DNA of 64,000 bases from Icerya purchasi. Its lineage: Eukaryota > Arthropoda > Insecta > Hemiptera > Monophlebidae. The position numbers and the translations under genes were made by a program. Shown piece by piece: positions 23,749-36,080 of the stretch. The stretch covers positions 281,557,258 through 281,621,257 of the forward strand of contig CM077116.1 of assembly GCA_039619475.1 (NCBI GenBank). The letters run 5' to 3'. Within the stretch, counting starts at the first letter, position 1, and every line of letters starts with the position of its first letter. The notes under the pieces are model-generated. The model saw only the letters and a program-made list of their open reading frames with translations. It searched no databases and was not told the DNA's origin.

Positions 23749-25021
23749 GCGTTCGACCGAGTTTGACATATGAGACTTTTGAATAAACTTAGAAAAATTC
23801 TTCCAACAGATATGTACTGAGTTTTTTTATCTTATTTACAAAATAGGACCTTTTTGGTAAAAATCAATGATGCAGTATCCGAAGCAAAAAAAAATTATTG
23901 CGCCCGTTCCGCAAGGTAGCCTGCCTGCTGGGGCCGGTTCTCTATTCGATTTATATCTCTGACTTGCCAGCATCAAACCAAACTATCATGGCAACATAGG
24001 CAGATGATATAGAGCCATATTAGCTTCGAACATTAATCCTATACACGCAAGTATGGCCGTACAAAACCATATAGATAGAATTCAAAGTTAGGCCCGAGAC
24101 TGGAGGATTAAATTTAGTGAGGAAAAGTGCCAACAGGTGACTTTTACAAATGAATTTATCACATGCCCTAAACTAAAGATAAATAACATTGAGATCAAAC
24201 AAACTGGTTCAGTTAAGTATCTCGGTATGTATTTGGATCGCCGGCTTACGTGGCGTGTTCATGTTGCGCAAATCCGTAGGAAAATTTTCACACGCGCCAA
24301 ACAACTGACTCCATTAATAGGAAAGAAATCTACCCCGAACAATCACGTCAGCTCCAACGTATGTCTCTAACTTAACCTTACATAATGATCTAGATATTCC
24401 ATATGTTAAAGCAGTGCACGTCGAACAGCATCAAAAATTCTTTGAAAAATTAAAATTAAATACTAACCCGTACATAAATAGAATGTATATTAATAATACT
24501 CTTCCGGATAAAAGGCTTAAGAGGAGAAAATGGTGCCGTGACGCCCTTCCTATCACTTAATAGCATTTATCACTTATTAAATCATTCCGTGATATAAAAA
24601 TAATTAAACCGTTACCTGTATAAGGAACATACTTGCTGTAGTATAATAATTACACATTATGCTAATCCTTTACTCGGAATAGCTTCTACCAGTAGTACTC
24701 TATGGGCAATGCATAACCGCATCTGTCGCCATAGTGTGGGCTATAAGCTTTATATATTCCTGGACTCCTATGGGCGTGCTTGAGTGCATTTGCTGCCATG
24801 GTGTCCAGGTGCTATATGAAATACATTCTTTAACCAGGGTCCTATGAGCAATGCCAAGTCGCATTGTCGCCATGGATACTGATATTAGATATTTCCTAGC
24901 ACATCCTCCCAGCAGAATTGGTATCTCGGACCTAATTCTCTCGTTGGAGGGATTGGCCGGATTTATTTGATAGGTTAAAGTGGAAGTCACTGGCTACAGT
25001 GAAAATAAAAAAAAAAAAAAA
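23749..25021 (+). mobile_element. Jockey-type LINE, truncated and decayed
   Basis: The plus strand retains reverse-transcriptase landmarks in order across frame breaks. Motif A AFDRV is at 23749, then a PVPQG-like segment near 23907 and ISDLP-like sequence. The catalytic ADD (in ATxADDIEP) lies near 24003, followed by SVKYLGMYLDRRLTW and a thumb-like region. The terminus KRLKRRKWCRDAL is typical of Jockey-clade ORF2, with a stop near 24558. A ~450-nt 3' UTR with tandem units (24699-24890) leads to poly-A at 25007-25021. Several in-frame stops show it is dead. The endonuclease domain and ORF1 are missing. Confidence 0.85.
24699..24890. repeat. Diverged tandem units in LINE 3' UTR
   Basis: CTATGGGCAATGC, CTATGGGCGTGC and CTATGAGCAATGCC start at about 24700, 24767 and 24842. 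Each is followed by a TCGCCAT or TGCCAT motif about 25-30 nt later. The period is ~70 nt and about 2.5 copies are present. They lie between the end of the LINE coding region and its poly-A tail. Confidence 0.55.
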
Positions 25022-27239
25022 TCATTTAAAATGTAATTTATAAAAAACAATTGCGCTATTTTGTACTTTAAATAGGCTGAATACCGCATAAAATAAACGC
25101 AACTACATTCGGGAAGATATCTTTTTTTTTTTTTTTTTGTTATTTTTACAATATTAAACACATGTCTGCGCTTATAATAATAATACCGAACAAAAATCGT
25201 AACAAATAAATATATACGTAAACAACTTTCCCCACCTATTTATTCTTTGACATTTCTTTATACCACCTTTAAATTTGAATCTGTTTTCAACATTAGCTTC
25301 AAGCGGTTTTAAAGTTACTTCCGAACACACTTTGTGCGGCTTTACTTGTGTTATTAATTTTTAGCTGATCACCTATGCCCCTGAAAACGTTTCCAACACG
25401 AGTATATATCGTTTATACATTTAAATTGGTTATATTTGTATCTTGCTCCATATTACTATATTTATATTTAACAAACGGTACACGTTAAATGATTCTATAT
25501 TATATCCTTTTTTTTCTTTCATATCCAAGAATTGTTTAAACAGCGAAGAAATATTTCGTCGTTTTAAAGTAGCCATTTTAAGATGCTTGCTAGAAGTTCA
25601 TCTATAAATTCTCTCGTAACGAAGCCAACGTTTAGTTTATACTTTAAACATATTAAAAATGATTCACGACTTTTGGTTCCGGGAGTCCGTGAAAGAATTT
25701 TTTGTTTTGCGGAAAAAATTTCGTACGTGTCATTTGTGATGTTTGACTAGAACTTGAGCTGTTTTCGTGATCATCGAACTTCGACGCTGCTCTCTTTTCT
25801 TTTTTTTTTTTTTTCATAAAATTTAAGTTGAAGAAAAAAAAAATAGGAAAGCAAAAAAAAAACGTTAACGTTACCGCAGTATCGACCACAGTGTACACCT
25901 TTTCGTGAAGACGCCTATCGCGTAATGTGTGCGCAGCCGTCAAGGACTTCACAGAGCGCGGAACAAAAAAAAGTAATTCCTTAAACCGCATTTTCTTTCA
26001 CTTCAAAAAAACAAAAAAAAACAAAAAAAAAAAACATCAAAATAAAACATATATATAATGGGAGATGTCGAATTGGTTCCCGGATAAGATTTAGCTGGTC
26101 GAATCGTTCTATTGATGTATCAAATGTGTCCCTTCCTTTAAGGGTCCTTTTTTTACCTGAGATGAAACTAAGTTTTTTATCGCTGTTGTTGTTGATGTTA
26201 TTACTTCTTCTTTTTCTTCAGGTGCCTTACCGTTCTTAATTCTTCACATACGGCACTGTATGAGGCTCATAACAGAACAACTGTTTCTCATCTGTCTGCG
26301 GGTGAGATTGTTTTCCGATTTTATTTTAATTAGTATTCGGTCTTTTCATATAAGCTATATTGTACTATTAGTTATCGAAATATTACGTGTATTTACTCCG
26401 ATTTATAATGAAATTTATGTTTAGCGAAAAAGGGAGAAAACTACTTGTGATGCACGATTATAAATCCGGTTGTTACCGAAAAAAAAGAAATTGGCAGATG
26501 GGTTAGAAAGATGGATTTGCACCAAACGAGGATGCAACGCTTTCGTAAAACTACATGAACAAAATATTAATCATTAAAGAAGTTTCTAGTATCACAAAAA
26601 ATTATGAAATAGAAAATGATACCTTAACGCGTCAGAAACTGAGTAATTCACTAAAAAGGAAAATATGGATACCGAAAACTTTTTAGTGAAAAACTATCGA
26701 AAATTATTCGCAGCGAAATTGTTTCCAACGGCAGTGGTAAGTCACTGAATACGCATGATCTGAATAGGTTACGAAGAGAAATCTGCGTAGCAGCTAAACA
26801 AAGAGAAATGCTTACGCTATCAAAAAGCTTAGCTGAACTACACGATTCCGTCGACAAATACGAATTAAAAAAAAATACCGGTGAAAATTTCGTTTTCCAT
26901 ATTGATTTTGTAAATAATATCGTCATATTTTCGTGTCAAACGAATTTAGAGAAGATGAAAAAAAAATCGATATAAAATTTTCGTCAACGGTACGTTCAAA
27001 AGTTGTCGGAAATATCAACTGCGGACATATTTGAACAACATCTATAATTGCCAGAGAATTTACAGAATTAACAGCAAATAAGGAAATTTAAATTTCGAGA
27101 CAGTCAAAATATCGGTATACTCTATACTGGATTATGGGCTATAACTTGCAATGTGCACATTACACACGAGCTCAGGATAAATTTTAAATAAAAAAAAGAA
27201 ATAAAGTAACATGAAAATAAAACAATAATTTAGAATAGC
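25022..27239. other. Non-coding, one unexplained plus frame
   Basis: Homopolymer-rich. A plus-strand stretch from about 26655 to 26970 stays open for ~105 codons without an early ATG and contains a consensus donor GGTAAGT near 26732. No family recognised. Confidence 0.3.
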
Positions 27240-27935
27240 TGGTGCGAGAGTAAATGTGCGCGTGATTGAAATCGAATTTGTCGAACGGGGGTAAAAAGAC
27301 TAGCACGCGGTCAGACTGGAGAAAGGTCGATGATTGGTCCTCGCTGGCACAAAAGACAAGTAAAATGACGAGGGCATAGATAGAAAATGGAAGACAGGTA
27401 GCATAGAAGATTTTTTGATCAGTTCAGTTCGTCGTCCGAAAAGAGTCTCGAAAACAATCTCCGTTAACAAAAAACAGTTAAGTGATTACTAATCAAACCG
27501 TCTGAAGCGCGAAGTAGTAAACGATCGCCCGTCAGAATCGTTGTATTAAATTTTAAATTACGCGGAGATTGATTATTAAATTACCAAATTACGCGGCACC
27601 GAATTAAATTAAGTTCATATTATCGTCCAACACGAAGAGAGCAACCGATCGTATTCTAGAGGAACCGTTATCACAGCATTAACCACCGCCGACAGACTAT
27701 GTACAAATTTATTTAATATTACGTAATCATTGTTCTTAGGTCGAATGTATAATAATTGTGTATTTTCAGAAAAATCTTTGTAGTAGATCATTGAAAAATA
27801 AAAAAATTATTTTTAAATTTCAGTTTTAAGTTAATAATAATTAAAAAATAAAATAATACTTTTACGTCGCCACGTGTAAAAAAAATCGTGGTGGCATCTA
27901 ATTTAAACGGCTTTTATACCGTTACAAAGTATAAA
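27240..27935 (+). other. Possible solo LTR (weak)
   Basis: The region resembles the layout of a Gypsy-type LTR. CAGTTCAGTTCGTCGTCCG near 27420 resembles Gypsy initiator regions. An AATAAA lies near 27797, and the block ends around TTTATACCGTTACA at ~27925. No matching second LTR, primer-binding site or gag-pol was found, and the ends are undefined. Could equally be ordinary non-coding DNA. Confidence 0.2.
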
Positions 27936-29529
27936 AGTTCTTCATTTTTTTTTTTTTTATAGATATTACGAATATTTCCTTTTTTTGCTCAATCATCGAG
28001 AAGGTATCTTTTACCATCTGCTAAAGATTTTAATTTTTTCCGAAAAAGAAAGCGGTAGAAGATTTTGTTACCGAAAAGGGGGCCACGATAAACCGAAAAA
28101 TAGTTTCGGAAGCTAAGATACAAGCGGTTAAGTAAAGAAGTAGAACTTGATGAAGGAAAAAAATTTTTGTCCGATTTCGCGCAAAATCTGCACCGAAATC
28201 AGCTATCAATCAATGGCATCTGGACAGCTTGCCTAGCTTTGAATTCACAATGTCGAGAAATTTTCGTTTAATCTTCCATGCCCCTCGCTCCGTTCTACTT
28301 CGAGGAGCTAAGTAATTTAAAATCGCCGATAATTAAAAATTATTCCTTTCTTACGACGCTTATCACGGCGATTTTGAGTCAAATTATAAAATCTCTCTTT
28401 TCATTGAACAACACAACCGGTTCATTCAGTCAGATTCATACCCGCGGTTTTCTACCATCCGTAATCAGTAACGCGAACATAGTTGATTTTCCCTATCGCA
28501 CGAACAGAACGAAGAAAAAAAGAAAAACAAGGAAACAAAAATAGATAAAAAAATTTCATTTTACTCTTAAATCAGTGGAACAGATGCAACGGAAGATAAT
28601 TCAGAACGTGTATTCACGAAAACCGTCACAGACCGACAATATTATTCAAATATTTAACGCGTTTCAGTGAGATTCGATCCGATTATTCTAGCAGATAGAT
28701 CGGGCAAATTCAAAGCGAACTCATTTTCAAAACTCGATGTCATCAACTCGTAAGATCGATGAACGCTAAATTCTAATTGCGACTATACGAATACCTGAGA
28801 GATCTCGTAATTTCAGGCGCTTTCGGATCAAAGCCGGATAACAAAAATATCAGTGTGAAAAAGTAGAGGAAGATGCTGTGCAAAAAAACCGATCCGGCCC
28901 ACTCTCTCTCATATTATCGGGCCGAGAGTACATAATAGGTCTTAGATATCCTTTTAATATGTTTTCAAAGGGCAAAAAAACGCGCTTTACACCTTTAACT
29001 AAATTGTAAAATACGCGGGTGCTTCGCTTACGGTCCCCTGTAATTTAGCGGAGTTATTTCGACTATTTTTAATGCGCAAATATAAGTGAATCTCTCCTTA
29101 GAAGCACGCCGCATATTGAACCCAACACGCACAAAGTTTATTCCGTAGAACGTGTATTTCATGATATTGAATCCAACTCACACTCACGCGCGGATCACCT
29201 ATGCGAAGAACACAGATTTCGTGGGTGAGTGGGTTAATTTAAACTTTTTAGTTGTTAAAAATTTTGATTCATTCGTTACGTATCACATGCTTTATATACA
29301 AAAAAACATGTCCGTGGGCTGTGCGTGTGCTGGGGGGGGGGGTTAAAACTCAATAGTCTAAAGTGTTTCCAATGAGGAGCCATTTGATTTCGAAATATTT
29401 CTGAAATTTCTGAAATTCTTTGGAAATAATCAGTACTAAATTTGTGAAAATGTTAAAAACAATATTATAAATGGGAAAATAATATTTTTAAAAATGTATT
29501 GTTATACATGTATATATATATATACATAC
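27936..29529. other. Non-coding, nothing recognised
   Basis: Contains a G run at 29331-29341 and TA-rich sequence from about 29509 leading into repeat R1. No gene seen. Confidence 0.35.
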
Positions 29530-30155
29530 CAGTGGCGCACCCACGGGGGGATAAGGGACCCCCCAAAGAACCAAAGCCTCTATGAAAAAATTTGTTATAA
29601 CGGAGAAACTTAAATTATGCTATAAAAGATTTGTATGAATTTTACACCTATGGATTTTAATAATTAATATTTAATACCCTTTTTCCTAATAAAATTATTA
29701 ATGTTCCTTTTTTATTCTATTTTAAACAAACTGTCGTCGATCTTTTGCTATTTTTATTTATTTGTAATTTTTATTTTGCAATTTTAATTAAAAATAGAGT
29801 TCAGTGAGAAATATATTTACACTTGCTCACGAACAAAGAATTCGAATCGGATTACTAACAAAAATAAAAAAGAATTAAAGTATCTAATAAAAATACTTTC
29901 TTACTATTTCTAAACTATCATTTTAGCTAGAATTTTATAATTTCGTTTTATTTTTCATCCCTAAATATAAGACAAAATTTAAATTAAAAATTGTAATAAT
30001 TATGTATTTTTAAAACATTTTTATGAATTTCTACAAAGATCGCTATTTAATTTTCTTTATGAAACAAGCGGTATTTCTCAAATCTACTGCCTACCGTAGA
30101 AGATTTTACGTAATTATATAACCCCCCCCTCGATGTTCTTCTGGATCCGCCCCTG
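29530..30155 (+). mobile_element. 620-bp TIR-like repeat R1, copy 2 (uninterrupted)
   Basis: The complete copy of the repeat that is split at 16166-17487. Its termini are CAGTGGCGCACCCACG at the left and CTGGATCCGCCCCTG at the right, so CAG...CTG with imperfect inverted complementarity. A run of C or G lies just inside each end. The interior is AT-rich with no open frame. Both sides are (TA)n sequence, which hides any target duplication. CAGTGGCGGATCCAG-like ends are common in arthropod DNA transposons. Superfamily unassigned. Confidence 0.7.
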
Positions 30156-33100
30156 ATATATATACACACATAATATATATATATATATATATATATGAGA
30201 ACAATTATAATATATGTATATCGACTATAATTAAAGAGAAATATTTGAAGAAAATTATTATTTTTTAAACGATATTTTAATAAATATGAATGTAACTAAT
30301 ATTAGCTTTTAGGGCGATTTCTTCCAGGCGATTTCAAACTAAAAAACTGACAACTTCATTGTCGTAAAAACGAAAAAAACATGTGACGTTACCTGATCGT
30401 ATCATTGCAAATGCCATAAACTTCAGGAATACCTCGAAACGAAACTCAGATGCTTCTGGGGGTTTAGCGGACTTTAATGTCAGCGTAGTGAGAAAAGACA
30501 AATAATAGCGAAAAAACAAATTGGCGACACTTTAGTTGAAAGTTAGTAAAAATGCCATATCCCATTAATATGTATTATTCGAATTTTTAGACATTCAATA
30601 AACCATACAAACAGTCACAAGCTATCCTGCCATGTTTCGGTAGCCGGTTTTCTTTCCGCTTCTTCCGCAGAAAAACATCCGACGAAAATAAACGACAGAC
30701 TCGTGTGAGTAAAGGAACGCGTTAATTCTTAATCGTACATAAATTGTTCAATAATTTCAAGCACGCTCAGCCTCTAAACGTCACACGATCACCCCCCCCC
30801 CCATTTCAGTAGTCTAATAGAAATTTCTAAGAAAATAAACATGTAGCTTATAGTTGAAAAGTTTACCGAGAATGAATAAAAAAAAATTTCACGGAAAATA
30901 TAGAAAAATATTTATTTTACGATAAGAATAGAAATAAACTAGGAATTTTCTTAATTAAATCTCGCGCTGGGGATCGGAATTTTTTTTAAGATTCATTACT
31001 CAAAATGCAAGACAATCAGAAACAGTTTTATTATATTTGTGTAGTCAAGCTGGAATTTACAACTGTAACTTCAAACAAGAAACCAACCACCTTTTTTGTT
31101 TTGTTTTTTTTTGTTTTTTTGTCATAAACACGAAGAATATTAATTAAGATAGTGTTTCTGACTAATCTTAGAAATTCGATAAAGATACAAAAACACGCGA
31201 ACGTATTATTCGCAATTAATGATGCAAAAATAAATAAATAAATAAATAAATAAACCGTAAAATAATTCATGCAGTGCTCGACATGGAATATACTTTTTGT
31301 TAGGAGGTACTAAATCAAGTTCGTCGAATGGTTTTTAATGATGTTTATATACCGCGTCGTATGCTCTGTAATTGTCTTATAGCTGTTGTGCGCACGCCTC
31401 AATGCGAATAAATAAATAAATAACTATAATGCTGTACGTCGATGTATTAAATTTCGGTTCTGGAAAAGTATAAAACATTGTATTAAAAAAGTTTAATTTT
31501 AAATGATTTATAAATATTTCTTTGTCATTTGGCAATGTATCCGTATTTGTTTGAATCCGTGTGGATGCAATTATTACGATTTTCCCGATTACGAGTGTTA
31601 CTTCTTTCGTTAGTTTGTTCCATATTATTTTTATTAACAGCTATCGCACGTGCCGCAAACAGAATATTTAAATAAATAAAAACTGCGACAAGTTCTAGAA
31701 AAAACTATGCAACTTTTGTCAACTTCTATTGTTCTAACATACTCTAAGTAGTAACCGTTGTAAGAACTACTCGCAGATTCATTTTAAGATCCCGCAGATT
31801 AAATATTCTAGCTGTAGAAATGCGAACAGCGTACAACATGGCCGCCAGATAAATTATTACACACAAACTAGAAATTAACGCCTCATTGCGAAATAAGCAT
31901 TATTACGGTCCTGTTTTATTCTGGAATTCGCATATTTTTCTATATATTTTTCAAGTAATTCTGTTTCCCTCATAAAATCAACATGGACTATACACGTTTG
32001 AATAGAGACTACACGATGTAACGGGAAAAAAGTTTTCCAGTAACAAGCACAATCCCCAAAAAATTTCACGAATATCGAACACGCTTCTTTTGTATAACAA
32101 AATTTCGACACATTCATACATTTCGCCGTGCTAATAATAATAATAATAATTCTAAAATCGAAAACTTTATTATAAATTTTCTTAGAAGTGTAAATTTTGA
32201 AAAACTAGTTCTCCCAAAAGCACGAACTTAGACATGGCTTCTCTTTTGAACATGACTAAGCAAAAACTTCTAGCAGGCCCTTTGAGCTAATACTATTATA
32301 GCGCTATTAAATAATTTTGTGCGATCATCGTGGGAACATTTTTCTCGAGCCTTCTGAATTATCGTTTAAAATTAATTTTCAAAGATCTCTGAAAAAAGTA
32401 GTTTATTTCAAAAATTACGCACATAATAAACCACCACCCCCCCCCCATCTAAATTAAGTAGTAGATACTTTACACTGACTTTTAAAAGAAAGCGCGATTA
32501 AATTCACTTACAAAACCTCCCTACACGGGAATACATTCAAATTCGATATACCACCCTCGCGACAACAAAAATAGATAGTTCTATGTGCGAATTCTAAAAA
32601 AGAAAAAAAGAAAGAAAAAAAAGTACAAGCTCAGTGTACAAAACGGGGGCGGTACATCATACTAGGCGGTGTTCAAAGCAGAGCCACATCACAAAACCCG
32701 TCATCAAACGAAGCCAAGAACAGGTATCAAACAGAAAACCGCGTACAAAACAAATGAATTTAATAATAACAAACGATAAGGAATATAATTGATTAGCGCG
32801 TGCAAATCGCACTAGGCTCTATCACACTCGACATCTACGGGCACAACACACATATCAGACACACATTTTCATATGTAGAAATATATATTTATAGTCGGTG
32901 GAATGGAGATGAGCCACGCACACAAATAAATATTATCAGTTATTAACGTCATCGCTGAATTATCGAACACAGACAGCGGCTAGTTGGTGTTAAAATATAC
33001 CGGGAGAGAATGTAAGAAACTGCACTGATTTCAAAGGAAGCCATAGTGCACAAGGTGTTTACAATTTTTTTTCATACACCCGCGTATTTATTATACTGGT

Positions 33101-35394
33101 TATCACAGAAACAAAAATAGTTCAAATCAGAATTTATTTCGGTCGATTCTTTCAAAAGAATCAAATCTCCAATATTATTTGCATGTTTTTGCCATTTCCC
33201 TCTGTTTTCCGATACTACACCACTCCTAGGTGCGATAGAAAAGGTTGCAAAAAGGGAGATAAATACATCCGGCCGATAAAGAAAGCAACCGATCGAGAGA
33301 AAAAAAAATAAACACCGTTAAATATACATAAGCTTTTTCAACTCCTAACGTCCGACCAATCATTAGTGTTATAAAATCTATACCGGATATTTTCGTCCCG
33401 TGATAATCCTAGACAATAAAGGCGGGTTTCCGTTTTCAATTTTTTCCTACGTAACGGCGTTTTTATTAATAGCTCAGGTTTCGACGGATAGACTTTTTTA
33501 AAGGGAAAAAGAACACACTTCGCACATTTTATTTAATGTCAGATGTTTTTCGGCCTACAATTCATTATCTCCGTAATAACGAAGAGAAAAATTATTCTCG
33601 AATAGCCCTTTCTGCTTTTACTACCTTTCCCCGGTCGCATTATAAAGATATTAATAAAGTGTAGAAGAATGCAAGTTATTTTCGTTTTAAATTCAAAGTA
33701 TTAACACTTAAAGAATCGTGCAATTGCCCGATACGCGCAAAAAGACAAATCGTTAAATTTTCACTTAATTCTGAATTTTAATAGTATATTCAAATTCGGC
33801 GCATCTAGCAACAAAATTATTTCGGAGAATTTTTATCAGCTTTATCTACTCGTATTACGATTAGAAAAATGCGGTTAAACGCTCAAATTCTTAAATAGGG
33901 AACGCGACACTAAACATTTCATTTCTTTTGCTGATTTCATGAAAATTCCTTCGCCCATTCCAGCACACTCCTCTCTATTACATTTAATTATGAAAAAAGA
34001 AGTAAATAAAGAAAAAAACAATATTCAACGAGTTTAGCGCAATGTATTATAATTCTGCAGAGTTTAAATAGGGTACGACCGAATTTAAGGTTGACTTTCG
34101 GAAATTATTCGGCGTCGTCTAACGACGAATTTCTTTTTGGCTATAAAAAAGTCTCGATTTCGAATAGTATAACTTATACCTTATTTTTACAAATTTAAAA
34201 CTAAATCAGTTAGCAATTACGCTACATGCATGTTCAAGAAACACGTTTACATCACAACATAGAGAGAGAGAGCTCTATGTCTGATGATAAAACTATTGGC
34301 ACAATAGAGGGCTTCTTTTCCAATGTTAAATATTTCTCAACCAGTGAACAATTACTTTTTAGCTCTATACAGACATGTGTATATTTCGATAGACAGAAAA
34401 ATTATTGAAATAAAAATAAGAAAAAACTTCCTATTTTTAATTTTTCTAACATCAAATTAATTAAAATTATATATACATACATATATATATTAAAGTTCTT
34501 TTTTTTTAGTTCATTATTTCAGCGCCGCGTTTTATCGGTACAAAAAGCTTATCTATGTGTATTAATTCGTAAAATTATTTTTAATTTTTGAATACGATTT
34601 TATATTCCGGTTTTCGGACATCAGGTTTAGCCGCAGACAACTCGTTATTGTTTTTTGGAAACACGACTAATCTAAAAATAACTTGACCGTACGTCGAATG
34701 AGAACAAATTAGCACGAAACACGGTTTTACAAGATCTAACACTGTCGCGAAAAGAACGTGATAAATTTTACCTGGCAATCCTCTCGCTAAACACTGACAT
34801 TACAACCCGCAGATATCATAGCTAGGATTATACATCGGTGGGAAGAGTTAATTTTTTAATCATTTGAAACGATTTTATTCGTCTTTATTAAAATATCGTA
34901 ATAATGGCCACTAACTGAAGCGTAATATATATATATATATATATATGTGTGTGTTTACTTCATTATTACAAATTAATCATGAAGTATACAGAAGCGCAGA
35001 GCTTCTCGAATTATAAAACTTGATTGAAATCGAACCTTTACATTTGTGCTGTGTCTGCAGAAAGCATGTCCCCCAAAAGTTTTACTGAGAATATTTAGCG
35101 CCCTCCGAATAAATAGAAACTCACGGTTCTTATGTTAAAATCTTAAAAATTACGTACTTAAAATATCCAAATCAAATTTCATTCAAGTTTTTCGTGTGTT
35201 TTTTCCAGAATTTTTAATGGACAGATATAAACGACGGGCTTGTTTGAACAGCCGCTTGTTTTACGTAAAAACTCGCGATTATTTGATAATTTAATTTTAA
35301 CGAAAACAAAAAAAAAACAAAAAAACACTTCATAGTTGAAATTATAACGTAAAGCCATTGCTACTCCTTTTCCTAAACCATCCCCGCTGATCCT
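30156..35394. other. Long non-coding stretch
   Basis: About 5 kb without a supported gene. Holds (TA)n at 30173-30195 and 34925-34946, (AAAT)n at about 31228-31253, (AAT)n near 32131, C runs near 30790 and 32436, and a short (GA)n near 34260. Open frames here have no recognisable domain. Confidence 0.35.
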
Positions 35395-36080
35395 ATCGTG
35401 CTTCACGTACACTCCTTAATTTCACATCTATTTCATTCCCGCTCTGTCTGTATTGATCTATTGTGGATTCCTAGTCATTGTAGAATTTCGGGCAACGAGT
35501 TAGTTGACTCGTTGGCACGTTTGGCTGCTTCAGAGGGTCGCTTTATTAGTCATTTTCCAGCTCAAAGTCACTATACTTTTCGTTGCCACCGCGAATGTTG
35601 GTCTGATCTCTATCCTTCCGCATTTTCTAATCCTGCTTCCTTTTATTTAGCCATACAACCCATTCCCTTGGTTCCAGAATTTCCCCAACATGAGTCGGTC
35701 AACTATCTCATCTATAATTAGACTTCGGTTAAATCACAGCTTGCTTCCTGCTTCGCTCTTCCGTTTCTCCATTACCCGGTCACCTCTTTGCCCGTTTGAT
35801 TCGTCAGAAGCGAACTTTATTTGTGATGCTAATCCCATTTTACTTGAATGTCCTTTCATTTCTTCAGAACACGCAATACTGTATTCCGGTCTTTTGCGTC
35901 TTATCATACGCCTTACAGCGCTTTAATGCTTCCTTTTCCTTCTCCCTCGGTTATTCCTTTGTTAGCTTCTTTCATATGTTCTATTTCTAATATTTTTCCT
36001 ACATAATCATTAATGCTGCCATACCTTTAGATCAGGTAACGCCCTTAGCCGACATGCTCAAAAAATTAAAAAAATATATA
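35395..36080 (+). mobile_element. RNase H-type LINE, copy C
   Basis: A 5'-truncated plus-strand copy. The first frame carries the RNase H motif LLWIPSHCRISGNELVDSLA, in which the usual Gly-His is Ser-His. After a frameshift near 35700 the second frame gives STISSIIRLRLNHSLLPASL and a Cys-rich tail with CPFDSS, ICDANPILLEC, as in copy D. A further frame break leads to PFPSPSVIPLLASF. The 3' UTR ends in an A-rich, TA-rich tail near 36066-36087. No RT or endonuclease remains, so it is a pseudogene of the element. Confidence 0.8.

Noticed and set aside
34226..34408. 60-codon plus frame near a (GA)n run
   Set aside because: No recognisable domain or splice context.
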